From positions 30,944 to 94,943 of the forward strand of contig NZ_AZDT01000063.1 of the NCBI RefSeq assembly GCF_001434785.1: a stretch of DNA of 64,000 nt, written 5' to 3'. Positions 1 to 8,440 of the stretch are shown piece after piece. The position numbers were made by a program, and so were the translations under genes. Source of the stretch: Levilactobacillus namurensis DSM 19117 (lineage in GTDB: Bacteria > Bacillota > Bacilli > Lactobacillales > Lactobacillaceae). Numbering within the stretch: position 1 is the first letter of the stretch; the number at the start of each line of letters is the position of its first letter. The notes under the pieces are model-generated. The model saw nothing but the letters and a program-made list of their open reading frames with translations. It was not told the origin of the DNA and did no database searches.

Positions 1-66
1 GTGACGATCACCACGTTTTTGTTTTAAGGCCGGTCCTAATAAAGCTATAGCAATGTCACTCAAGGA

Positions 67-99
67 AGTGCTGTAAAACCAAGACAGTTTTACAGCGCT
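67..99. other. stem-loop, 13-bp inverted repeat
   Basis: Arms GCTGTAAAAC (70-79) and GTTTTACAGC (87-96) are perfectly complementary and extend outward with one wobble. Neither strand has a T-run after it, so it is not a clear intrinsic terminator, although it sits just past the 3' end of the surface-protein gene. The rest of 1-126 shows no gene I can support. Confidence 0.4.
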
Positions 100-126
100 A
101 ATCTTAGGATGTTTGCGTGTCACCTT

Positions 127-1971
127 TTATTTCACTGCCTGACTAAAGTTCAAGTTCGCGGACACGTATTGCCCGTTCTTCAACAGGTACCGCGTGGTCA
201 GGTTATGCCGAACCAGCTTCTTGACCGCCAAACGTTGACCCTGCCGGTAGTGAGTCTGCTTGTGGCTTAACTTCACATCCCGGTAGCCGTTTAGTCCCTT
301 GACCACTTTGATGGCCTTAGGCTTGGTCGTGGCGTAAGTTCCCTTGACGTAAGCTTGCTGAGTCGTGATATAACCGCGCTTGCCGTAAGTCTTGGAGCCC
401 TTATTCACGTCCTTGACCTGGTAGCGTAAGAGTCCCTTTTTCGAGTAAGCCGTCTTAACCACCACGAACTGTGGCCGCTTGGCCCGCGTCTGCTTAGGGA
501 ACCACTTCACCCGATTCTTCGCCGAGAAAGTTGCCGTCCGGTAGAACCCAATCTTCTTGACCGCCGTCACACTCATCTTAGGTTGAACCAGGTTGGCCGA
601 CCCCGACGATTCGAGGCTACTGGAACTTCCGGCAGACGATGAGCCGGTGGTACTGGACGAATCCGTACTGGAGCCACCACCCGAATTAGTATCGCCAGAT
701 GGGGTCGTGGCGCTAGATGAACTCGAGGAATTCAACGACTCGTCCGCGTCCTTTTGGTACACGAAGGTCACGCTCTGGGGGTCCGTGGTGTAGGTCCCGG
801 AAGTGACACCTTGGGTATCCTGTAACGTGTAGCCGTCAATGGTCGGTGCTTCGACGGTAAAGGTCTCATCCAGCTTACCCGTCAATTGGTCGTCTTCCTT
901 AATGGTCTTCCCGTCCTGGTCGTGATAACGGACCGTGACCGGCGCGCCATTTTCCTTTTCCGGCGTCAGTAGCGGTTCCCATTGGTAAGTCTCATTGCCA
1001 GACAACTCATCCGTATGGGTGCCGTCATAGAGCGCTTCCAATTCGCTAGTGGTGTACGCACGCTTGCCCGGCGTCCCCGCAGGCACGTACTTATCCTGAA
1101 CGTTCTCCCACTTGCCCGTGTAGATCTCGGTATCCAATAACGGGTAGTGCGTAGTGTCCAGGTTAAGGAACGTTCCCTGGTTCAGCGTCATCTTGGGACT
1201 CAGGGTCAACTGGCGCAAGTTGCTGATCTGTGTGTAGCCCATCAGATAATTGGTGGGGGTCTCCGCCGCCCAATTTCCTAAGTTAAGGTTCATTAGATTA
1301 TAGTCGTTGGACAGCATCATGAAGTTATTCGTCACACCGGCCGTATCCAAGCCAGATAAATCGAGGTCCGTGAGGTGACTATCCAGTGCAAACATGACCT
1401 GCATCCGCGTCAGATTGGGCGTCTCCAAACGTCCCAACTTTACGGTCTCTAGTGCCGAGTCCGAGTTAAACATGGCATCCATAGTCGTGACGTTGCGGGT
1501 GTCCCACCCCGTGATATCGGCCGTGGTGATTCCCGGATTCAAGGCTAACATCCCATTCATATCCGTCACATCGCTGACATCCAGGTCCGTTAGATTGTTA
1601 AATTGCGTGACCGTTGGTAGATTCGCCAGTAGATAGTACGAATTTTCTGGCGCCTTAACCTGCTTCCCAATCGTCAATTGCGTGACCGTGATATTGGTCG
1701 GGTCCGCCACCAACTGGTCAACGATAGCTCGCAGTGGACTCGTTTGGACCGTGGTTGACGGTAAGGTCCCGTTGCTTAAGGTCAGATTGCCGTCACTGGA
1801 AACCTGCCAGGTCGCCGTGCCGATGGTGCCACTCAGGGCATCCTTAGTAGTCGCTGCCTGAGCCACGATGGGCGTGGTCAGCGTTAGTGCTTGCTTTGTC
1901 AAGTTACCGGCCTGGCTGCCCCCCAAAAGTAAGCCTGCCAAGAGTAACGCCGTGGTCGTTTTCATCCGCAT
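127..1971 (-). CDS. BspA-type leucine-rich-repeat surface protein with MucBP and DUF5776 regions
   Basis: Secreted cell-surface protein. An N-terminal signal peptide (MRMKTTT followed by a Leu-rich core) is followed by BspA/DUF285-like repeats containing WDTRNVTTMDAMF-type units. Next come a MucBP-like module (around residues 345-410, VTVRYHDQDGKTI), a Ser/Thr/Gly linker of about 60 residues, and about 140 C-terminal residues resembling two DUF5776 repeats. There is no LPXTG motif, so attachment is probably non-covalent through the basic C-terminal repeats. I prefer the start at 1971 because a GGGGGA Shine-Dalgarno sits 7 nt upstream; an in-frame ATG at 1986 is the alternative. An adhesin role is inferred from the family. 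Confidence 0.85.
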   Translation of the reverse strand: MRMKTTTALLLAGLLLGGSQAGNLTKQALTLTTPIVAQAATTKDALSGTIGTATWQVSSDGNLTLSNGTLPSTTVQTSPLRAIVDQLVADPTNITVTQLTIGKQVKAPENSYYLLANLPTVTQFNNLTDLDVSDVTDMNGMLALNPGITTADITGWDTRNVTTMDAMFNSDSALETVKLGRLETPNLTRMQVMFALDSHLTDLDLSGLDTAGVTNNFMMLSNDYNLMNLNLGNWAAETPTNYLMGYTQISNLRQLTLSPKMTLNQGTFLNLDTTHYPLLDTEIYTGKWENVQDKYVPAGTPGKRAYTTSELEALYDGTHTDELSGNETYQWEPLLTPEKENGAPVTVRYHDQDGKTIKEDDQLTGKLDETFTVEAPTIDGYTLQDTQGVTSGTYTTDPQSVTFVYQKDADESLNSSSSSSATTPSGDTNSGGGSSTDSSSTTGSSSAGSSSSLESSGSANLVQPKMSVTAVKKIGFYRTATFSAKNRVKWFPKQTRAKRPQFVVVKTAYSKKGLLRYQVKDVNKGSKTYGKRGYITTQQAYVKGTYATTKPKAIKVVKGLNGYRDVKLSHKQTHYRQGQRLAVKKLVRHNLTTRYLLKNGQYVSANLNFSQAVK

Positions 1972-2114
1972 GTTGTTTCCCCCCATTTAATTTTGCGCAC
2001 CCTTTCAGCCCCCTAATTAAGCGGTTTCAAAAAAGGTGTCGAACCCCGTTGGTCAATTGCCCGATTATTGCTGATAGCATCATACATGATTTACGATTAA
2101 ATGTATACTATATA

Positions 2115-2137
2115 AACCTATCATTTAATGATAGGTT
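2115..2137. promoter_or_regulatory. perfect 10-bp inverted repeat upstream of the surface-protein gene
   Basis: AACCTATCAT and ATGATAGGTT are separated by TTA. It lies about 145 bp upstream of the BspA-like gene and after the M20 peptidase gene. It could be a repressor operator or a second 3' hairpin for the peptidase mRNA; the sequence does not decide. Confidence 0.4.
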
Positions 2138-2142
2138 ATTTC

Positions 2143-2175
2143 AAAAAAGAAGCTCCCGCTAAAAACGGGAACTTC
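2143..2175 (-). terminator. intrinsic terminator of the M20 peptidase gene
   Basis: Read on the minus strand, GAAGTTCCCG and CGGGAGCTTC form a stem followed by TTTTTT, 43 bp past the peptidase stop. Confidence 0.8.
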
Positions 2176-2217
2176 TCAAGTTTTCAGATGATTATTTTCA
2201 GGAATCAGTTAAGCCGG

Positions 2218-3375
2218 TTATTTAGTAAATTGGGCGAAAAATGCGGGGATCAACTGCTGGTAAATCTGAATGGCTTGCAGATAGTCGTCCAAATCCACAT
2301 ACTCGTCTACCTGGTGCGACGTTGCGCTGCCGGGACCGATCTCGATGCTGGTAAAGTCACCCTTAGCCCGCAAGAATTCGGCGCCATCGTTGGCCCCGCC
2401 GGACCCTACGATCTGGGTATCGTGACCGCAGACCTGGTCGCTGACCTGCTTAGCCAGTTGAACCAACGGTGCGTTCGGGTCCCCCGGAATCGCTTCTTCG
2501 GGGTAACTGTAGCTTAACGTTAGCTGGACGCCGGGCTCTTGATTCAGCTGGGCAATCAAACCCTCCAATTCGGCGTACAGGACGTGGTTGGGGTACGCTG
2601 GAATCGTCCTCATGTTCGCCATCAATTCGGCGTGGGCGGGAATCGAATTGATCTGCTCACCGCCGGAAATCAGGTCGACGTTATGTAACAGACCACCCAA
2701 AACGGGATCGACTTTGGTGTGTTGCGCCATTAAGGGCCGAACCGCGTTATAGAAGGTCATCAGGTTGTCGATGGCGTTGATGCCCTTTTCCGGACTGGCA
2801 CTGTGGCTGGCTTTCCCGGTCGACACCACCTTGTAGTCGATAACGCCCCGGGCAGTGTAGACCACGTTGTCCAGGCCACTGGGCTCGGCGATGACCAAGC
2901 CGGCCAGATGATCAGCATAGCCGGCGTCGGTCAGTTGGGCAGCCCCGTACTCACCGGTCTCCTCGCCCACCGTCGCCAGTAACCGAACGCTTCCTGGCAA
3001 GTCGACGCCCTGGTCTAAGAGGTCCAGCATGGTGACCACCAAAGCAGCCAGGCCGCTCTTCATGTCCGAAGTCCCGCGGCCGTACATCCGGCCGTCGACT
3101 ATCTCGCCGCCAAAGGGATCGTGGTGCCAAGCTGTGGTATCGCCGGGGGCGACCACGTCCATGTGCCCAGACAGCCCCAGACGGGGACCCGCGGCATTGC
3201 CAATGGTCACAATCAGGTTATCTCGCCCGGGCGCATAGGTCAGACGTTCGACCTTAGCCTGGGGATACGGCGCAAACAGGTCCGCAATGTAATCGGCCAC
3301 GTCGGCTTCATGGTCATTGACCGAAGGAATCTGAATCAAGTCCTGTAAAATCGTCAGCTTTTTCTCTGGTGTCAC
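2218..3375 (-). CDS. M20 family metallopeptidase, ArgE/DapE-like
   Basis: Cytoplasmic zinc amidohydrolase of 385 residues, the usual length for ArgE/DapE deacylases. Metal-site motifs are visible: GHMDVV around residue 70, GRGTSDMKSG around 98-107 and the catalytic pair EETGEYG around 138. Such enzymes remove acyl groups from amino acids (N-succinyl-diaminopimelate or N-acetyl-ornithine) or cleave small peptides; the sequence does not settle the substrate. Start is GTG with AAGGGATGG upstream. It is monocistronic, with its own terminator downstream and repeat elements A1/B1 upstream. Confidence 0.85.
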   Translation of the reverse strand: MTPEKKLTILQDLIQIPSVNDHEADVADYIADLFAPYPQAKVERLTYAPGRDNLIVTIGNAAGPRLGLSGHMDVVAPGDTTAWHHDPFGGEIVDGRMYGRGTSDMKSGLAALVVTMLDLLDQGVDLPGSVRLLATVGEETGEYGAAQLTDAGYADHLAGLVIAEPSGLDNVVYTARGVIDYKVVSTGKASHSASPEKGINAIDNLMTFYNAVRPLMAQHTKVDPVLGGLLHNVDLISGGEQINSIPAHAELMANMRTIPAYPNHVLYAELEGLIAQLNQEPGVQLTLSYSYPEEAIPGDPNAPLVQLAKQVSDQVCGHDTQIVGSGGANDGAEFLRAKGDFTSIEIGPGSATSHQVDEYVDLDDYLQAIQIYQQLIPAFFAQFTK

Positions 3376-3546
3376 TACACATCCATCCCTTCACCAAACA
3401 CGTAAGATGTTACCAGCATACACTCATCATCCTAAAAATCAATCATTTTCGCAAGATTATGCTAGTTTATTTAAATATATGAGTTTTTATACATTATAGA
3501 TGAATATCAGTGGCGATATTCCCAAAAAATTAGGAATGTGTCATCC

Positions 3547-3700
3547 GCCTTACCGGTCGGCCAGACAGGGCTGGAACGCCGTGGGCACCACTTCGAGCCA
3601 CAGAGCGGTCTCGAAGCTGGGCCTTTTCCTAGGCGAGCTGAAGAACGCTCACCAAGGAAAATTTCACGGCTGAGCCCTGTCTGGGCGCCCTCTCGGCTCA
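3547..3700 (-). repeat. structured intergenic element, subfamily A (copy A1)
   Basis: One of eight A copies. Outer arms CAGACAGGGCT and AGCCCTGTCTG enclose an inner stem GCCGTG/CACGGC and two hairpins (CTTCGAG/CTCGAAG, and a 15-bp arm pair around GCTCACCAAGG). Strand is the orientation in which GTGAAATT precedes GTGCCCAC. It lies between two divergent genes, upstream of both, paired with B1. Confidence 0.85.
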
Positions 3701-3753
3701 CTGTAGTGCTTAAATCATCTGGCAGTCTTAGTTATGGACCAGCACCAACGTGA

Positions 3754-3908
3754 GGCCCCGGTAGCCGATAGGGCCCAGCCGGTGAAATTGGCGTTAGCCG
3801 AGTGGTCCTCTCGACTTAGGCCAAGGCCGAGCTTTAAGACGGGCGGGCTTTGCGCGGCTTAAAGTCGTGCCCACTGGCGTCACGGCCCTGCCATCGGCTA
3901 CCGGGGCC
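3754..3908 (+). repeat. structured intergenic element, subfamily B (copy B1)
   Basis: Outer arms GGCCCCGGTAGCCGAT (3754-3769) and ATCGGCTACCGGGGCC (3893-3908) are perfect complements. The interior keeps the GTGAAATT and GTGCCCAC blocks shared with subfamily A. The fourth-stem arms are CTTTAAG/CTTAAAG, different from other B copies but still complementary. Confidence 0.85.
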
Positions 3909-3961
3909 GGAATTGTTCAGGAGTTCCCCCGCAAGACTCGCGAGGAGCCTGGTATCTGCGG

Positions 3962-3967
3962 TATAAT
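3962..3967 (+). promoter_or_regulatory. -10 box upstream of the PEBP-like gene
   Basis: Perfect TATAAT about 30 bp before the start codon. No convincing -35 hexamer is visible 16-18 bp upstream. Confidence 0.45.
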
Positions 3968-3998
3968 AAGGTATGCACCACGACTTAGGAGGGATTTC

Positions 3999-4508
3999 AT
4001 GCGTATCTTTGTACCGACAGAAAACGGGTACCTTGCCGATGACTACAGTAAGTACGCCACCGGTGACAACGTCTACGGTGGCCAACCCGTGACGTCGTTT
4101 CCCATCAGTCTCAGTAAATTACCCAAGAAAACGAAAACCTTAGCGTTGAACCTCATCGACTTCGACGCCGTTCCCGTCTCCGGGTTCCCCTGGATTCACT
4201 GGGTCGCCGCGAACTTTCCCGGCATGACCCGCGAGATTCCCGCGGACGTTTCCCGGACCAATGCGGTTCCCCACATCCACGGCCGGAACAGCAATGCCGG
4301 CTCACTAGTCGGCAACACCGACCCCGCCGTCTTCCAGAACTACACGGGCCCCTTCCCACCTGATAAGGACCACGACTACAGTCTGACCGTCTACGCACTG
4401 GACACGGTCCTGGACCTCAAGGATGGGTTCTGGTTGAACGACCTGTTACACCAGATCAACGGCCACGTCTTAGACACCGCCACGATCACGCTTCGTGGCC
4501 GGGCTTAG
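3999..4508 (+). CDS. YbhB/YbcL family (PEBP-like, Raf kinase inhibitor-like) protein
   Basis: 169-residue cytoplasmic protein of the phosphatidylethanolamine-binding fold. The core motif region FPWIHWVAANFPG and the later YTGPFPPDKDHDY ligand-pocket segment match YbhB/YbcL proteins. The ATG has an excellent upstream GGAGGG; the open frame runs further upstream but without translation signals. A universal stress protein gene follows after 9 bp, so the two are probably co-transcribed and end at the terminator at 5050. The biochemical role of bacterial PEBPs is poorly defined. Confidence 0.88.
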   Translation: MRIFVPTENGYLADDYSKYATGDNVYGGQPVTSFPISLSKLPKKTKTLALNLIDFDAVPVSGFPWIHWVAANFPGMTREIPADVSRTNAVPHIHGRNSNAGSLVGNTDPAVFQNYTGPFPPDKDHDYSLTVYALDTVLDLKDGFWLNDLLHQINGHVLDTATITLRGRA

Positions 4509-4517
4509 GGGGACACT

Positions 4518-5036
4518 ATGGCAGAACAAACCAGTTATCAACGTATCCTAGTGCCCATCGATGGCTCCGTTCAAGCTGAGTTGGCCCTCAAAAAGGCCGT
4601 AGCGGTCGCCCAGGCCAATCACGCCCACATCGACCTCTTGAACGTGTTGCGCATCAACCATTACGGCTTCTACGCCAGTGGTTCCATGCCCGGTGACGTG
4701 ATCCACGAGTTGACTCAGGACGCCACGTCCTACCTGAAATCACTGGTACAGACTACATCGGCTGCGACCGGCTTCAAGGATCTCGACTATCACGTTCGGT
4801 TCGGGAACCCCAAGACCGTCATCGCCCACGAATTCGTCCGTGACCACCAAAATGACCTGATCATGCTGGGGGCCACCGGACTGAGTGCCGTGGCTCGCAT
4901 GGTTGAAGGGTCCGTTACGGCTTACGTCAGTCGGATGGCCCAAGTCGACGTCTTCGTCGTCCGGACTACCTTGACCGGCGAACCAGTCGACATGCAACAA
5001 GTTGCGACGAAGAACCAGGAACAACCGAAACTATAA
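4518..5036 (+). CDS. universal stress protein, UspA family
   Basis: 172-residue cytoplasmic UspA-domain protein. It opens with YQRILVPIDGS and carries the nucleotide-binding segment GATGLSAVARMVEGSVTAYV, the G-2x-G-9x-G(S/T) type found in ATP-binding Usp proteins. It follows the PEBP-like gene and is closed by a strong terminator. Probable role in stress survival, by family only. Confidence 0.9.
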   Translation: MAEQTSYQRILVPIDGSVQAELALKKAVAVAQANHAHIDLLNVLRINHYGFYASGSMPGDVIHELTQDATSYLKSLVQTTSAATGFKDLDYHVRFGNPKTVIAHEFVRDHQNDLIMLGATGLSAVARMVEGSVTAYVSRMAQVDVFVVRTTLTGEPVDMQQVATKNQEQPKL

Positions 5037-5049
5037 TTCATTAATTAAT

Positions 5050-5082
5050 GGCGCCCCGCTAGCTTGTTGGGGCGCCTTTTTG
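5050..5082 (+). terminator. intrinsic terminator after usp
   Basis: GGCGCCCC and GGGGCGCC arms followed by TTTTT, 14 bp past the stop. Confidence 0.9.
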
Positions 5083-5094
5083 AACCCTCGTGAG

Positions 5095-5139
5095 ATCAAA
5101 AAGAGACTTCCCTTAGCTGAACACTAAAAGAAGTCTCTT
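5095..5139 (-). terminator. minus-strand intrinsic terminator
   Basis: AAGAGACTTC and GAAGTCTCTT pair; on the minus strand the stem is followed by TTTTT. No minus-strand gene lies directly upstream, so it may stop antisense transcription coming from the toxin-antitoxin locus. Confidence 0.6.
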
Positions 5140-5234
5140 GGGGGAACTTAACCAGCCGGCATCATGCATACTTTTCCATCAAAACCGTCTGGCGCCGATT
5201 CACCCACAATAACTATTATTATAAGCTTCGAGGC

Positions 5235-5264
5235 TTGGCTGGTTGTCACCAGTCCCTGTATACT
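5235..5264 (+). promoter_or_regulatory. promoter of the holin-like toxin mRNA
   Basis: TTGGCT at 5235-5240 and TATACT at 5259-5264, 18 bp apart. This predicts a 5' UTR of about 100 nt containing a hairpin (GGTGCT/AGCACC, about 5311-5340) before the ribosome site. Confidence 0.55.
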
Positions 5265-5368
5265 AGATTTCGTAGAGCAGTTAAGGCGGTGGCTATTTCC
5301 GATTGGGGGTGGTGCTCATGGGATAATTCCTTTAGCACCCCAAAATCCTAACGAAAGGAGTAGCCGTA

Positions 5369-5473
5369 GTGTCCGTTTCGGACGCGTTACAATTAATGCT
5401 AGCTTTCGGGACCTTTACCATCGCCCTGATTGCATTGATTGTTGAGCTGATCAAAAATCAGCAAAAAAAATAA
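5369..5473 (+). CDS. type I toxin, putative holin-like toxin family
   Basis: 34-residue hydrophobic peptide starting MSVSDALQLMLAFGTF and ending KNQQKK: one membrane helix with a lysine-rich C-terminus. This is the pattern of the small putative holin-like toxins of Firmicutes. Start is GTG with AAAGGAG 9 nt upstream. The mRNA appears to run past the stop to the terminator at 5548-5578, while an antisense RNA starts just beyond it and covers the 3' part of the message, resembling the txpA/RatA arrangement. Assignment rests on peptide character and locus architecture. Confidence 0.8.
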   Translation: MSVSDALQLMLAFGTFTIALIALIVELIKNQQKK

Positions 5474-5580
5474 CCGCCTTAGCTCTGGACAGCTAGCGGT
5501 TATTTAACCAATATTAAGCTACCACCGTCTTAAACGGCTCTACATTGGAAGTCCTGTTCACACAGGGCTTCTTTTGTTTA
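5464..5580 (-). ncRNA. antisense RNA antitoxin of the holin-like toxin locus
   Basis: Predicted about 115-nt RNA driven by the promoter at 5586-5614. It ends at the shared hairpin ATAACCGC/GCGGTTAT (5470-5503), which on this strand is followed by eight Ts lying inside the toxin gene's last codons. It would be fully complementary to the 3' part of the toxin mRNA. Confidence 0.65.
5548..5578 (+). terminator. terminator of the toxin mRNA
   Basis: GAAGTCCTG and CAGGGCTTC stem followed by TTTTGTTT. The earlier hairpin at 5470-5503 has only a weak T-run on the plus strand. Confidence 0.65.
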
Positions 5581-5585
5581 CCCAC

Positions 5586-5614
5586 AGTATAGCATGTCGC
5601 CGCCTAACTTTCGA
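5586..5614 (-). promoter_or_regulatory. promoter of the antisense RNA
   Basis: On the minus strand TCGAAA (5609-5614) and TATACT (5586-5591) are spaced by 17 bp. Confidence 0.6.
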
Positions 5615-5683
5615 CTATTTTTAACTAGCCTCCGGTGGTGCTCAGAGTTGATTGGCAAAGCACATCTTCCCTGCCCTGCTACG

Positions 5684-5721
5684 CAAATAGCCGCCGTAAT
5701 CCAGCAGATTACAGCGGCTAT
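5684..5721 (-). terminator. terminator of the acetoin reductase gene
   Basis: ATAGCCGC and GCGGCTAT arms extended by GTAATC/GATTAC, 28 bp after the stop. The following T-run is short. Confidence 0.6.
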
Positions 5722-5748
5722 CAAGATTATTATTTAAGCCTTAAGCGG

Positions 5749-6546
<798 letters not shown>

Positions 6547-6696
6547 TTATGAATGAAACTTTGTACATCTCCTATTCTACCAGAATTACAGTTTAATGAA
6601 AGCGGTAACTTAGCTTTTATTCCGGGATTCGTACCGGGTTGCTCAATAATTAATTTGGGTGATGGTTGACCTGGCGAAACACCTTATTTTCTTCAC

Positions 6697-6735
6697 AAAA
6701 TCAGCCCCCAGAAGGTGGACCTTCTGAGGGCTGAT
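6697..6735 (-). terminator. terminator of the xylosidase gene
   Basis: Minus-strand stem ATCAGCCC...GGGCTGAT with inner CAGAAGG/CCTTCTG, then TTTTG, 32 bp past the stop. Confidence 0.85.
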
Positions 6736-6766
6736 CATAACATCTATATGCTGGTCTCAAGCAACG

Positions 6767-8392
6767 TTAGTCGTCGCCCAATTCCTTGTAATCGAAGTAG
6801 TCGAATTCTGCGGTTTGGCCGTAGCCAGCGTAGTCGACCGCTGCCAGACCCACGAAGGCCCCAGTGAAGAATCCACCGTACGTTTGTAAGACGTAGTCGT
6901 CGGAAAGAATTGCGGCATCCAGTTCAACTGGAATTTCGTGCCATTCTGAACCGTCGAAGGAGTATTCGTAAGTGTAGGATTGCTTCCGCACCTTAGTCTT
7001 GAACCAGACATATTCCGTTCCGGCTGGAATCTGAATAGCTTGGTCCTTCAAGAAGGACGTGTAATTGTTGTTGTCGTTTTGCGCAACTTCAATCACTGGG
7101 CCCCGGTTCTCGTCACGGGTGATGTAGACCCATGAGTAGTGCTTGTCGTTGTAGAAGTTAACTAAGCCGGCCATGTTTTCGTAACGGGCTGGGTCAAACT
7201 TGACCTTGGTCTCCGCATCGAAGTTAAAGGCTTGCCAACGACGGGCAATCATGGAAACGTCGAACGTGCTGGATAAGGAGTGGTTCCCGACTAAGGTCAA
7301 CTTGCCGTTACCAACCGTCCCTAACTTGTCCGTGAATGGTTGCCGTAAGGTGTTCCAGTTCAGGTCCAACTTGTCACTGTCGAATTCGTCGTGTTGGGAG
7401 TGGTCCTTCGGTGCCTTGGTTTCGATGGCACCCTTTGGCGCGTCCACTTCAACTTGACCGCCGTGACCGCCAACGACCCGTGGCCAGCCTTGGTCGTCCC
7501 ATTCAACCTTTTGAATGGACGTTTCACGCCCTAAGGTACTCCAGCCCCGTGGATCATGGCTGGATTCCGTTGCATGGTTCCAAGGACGAGATACCAAGGA
7601 TGCGTAGTACCATTCGCCTTCTGGCGTGTTGACCAGTGCCCCGTGACCTTGCTTCTGCAAGTAGAAGTCTGGGGTGTCCATGTTGGTGATGAATGGACCA
7701 TCTGGTTCGCCCTCGAAGGACAGCTTGTCTAAGCTCTTAGAACGTGCAACCACTTCTTGGTGGGTGAAGACCGTGCCACCTTCAGCGGCGAACAGGTAGT
7801 AGTAACCGTTGATCTTGTACAGATGCGGCCCTTCAACCAACTTCACATCGTCACCGTTGTAGATGTTCCGGGCCGTTTCCGGCTTCAGCTTCATGGTCTT
7901 GGTGTCGAATTCCGTCAACGTAATCCCGTTGAACGGGTGGTGGTATTCACGGTGATCCCAGGTCTGTTGAACCAAGTACTTCCGACCGTCTTCGTCGTGG
8001 AATAATGAAGCATCGAAGCCCATGTTATTCAACTTGATTGGGTCGCTCCAAGGTCCGCGGATGTCGTCCGCCGTGGTCAGGTAGTTCTGCACATCCTTGA
8101 ACGGTCCTTCAGTGACCTTCACGTCCGTGTAGACCAACCAGAACTTCCCATCAGCGTATGACAGGTCTGGTGCCCAGATCCCACCGGAAGATGGGTTCCC
8201 CTTCATGTCCAGCAACGTAGTGGTGGACAGTGGCGATGGCAACAGGTTCCAGTGAACTAAGTCTTGGGATTCGTGTAAACGAACACCAGGGAACCATTCG
8301 AACGTTGAATTGGCGATGTAGTACGTGTTTCCAACGCGAATGAAACTTGGGTCAGCGTTAAATCCAGGTAATACAGGGTTTTGAATTTTCAT
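6767..8392 (-). CDS. xynB: glycoside hydrolase family 43 beta-xylosidase
   Basis: 541-residue cytoplasmic enzyme with no signal peptide, cleaving imported xylo-oligosaccharides to xylose. The GH43 catalytic base lies in LPGFNADPSFI (Asp14), and GGIWAPDLSY and EGPHLYK are conserved propeller segments. The C-terminal 200 residues form the GH43 beta-sandwich typical of xylosidases such as Bacillus XynB. It follows the disrupted xyloside transporter gene by 48 bp, so they form one operon downstream of an AraC regulator and a cre site. Residual alpha-L-arabinofuranosidase activity is possible. Confidence 0.93.
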   Translation of the reverse strand: MKIQNPVLPGFNADPSFIRVGNTYYIANSTFEWFPGVRLHESQDLVHWNLLPSPLSTTTLLDMKGNPSSGGIWAPDLSYADGKFWLVYTDVKVTEGPFKDVQNYLTTADDIRGPWSDPIKLNNMGFDASLFHDEDGRKYLVQQTWDHREYHHPFNGITLTEFDTKTMKLKPETARNIYNGDDVKLVEGPHLYKINGYYYLFAAEGGTVFTHQEVVARSKSLDKLSFEGEPDGPFITNMDTPDFYLQKQGHGALVNTPEGEWYYASLVSRPWNHATESSHDPRGWSTLGRETSIQKVEWDDQGWPRVVGGHGGQVEVDAPKGAIETKAPKDHSQHDEFDSDKLDLNWNTLRQPFTDKLGTVGNGKLTLVGNHSLSSTFDVSMIARRWQAFNFDAETKVKFDPARYENMAGLVNFYNDKHYSWVYITRDENRGPVIEVAQNDNNNYTSFLKDQAIQIPAGTEYVWFKTKVRKQSYTYEYSFDGSEWHEIPVELDAAILSDDYVLQTYGGFFTGAFVGLAAVDYAGYGQTAEFDYFDYKELGDD

Positions 8393-8440
8393 CAGTAATT
8401 TCGTCCTTTCTGAGCTAAACTCGACTAACGCAACGACGCT

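Noticed and set aside
3507-3753. Overlapping open frames on both strands across the element A copies (also near 38.7, 52.3 and 55.9 kb)
   Set aside because: They arise because the repeated palindromic element has few stops; no ribosome site, and the peptides are the same in every copy because the DNA is repeated.
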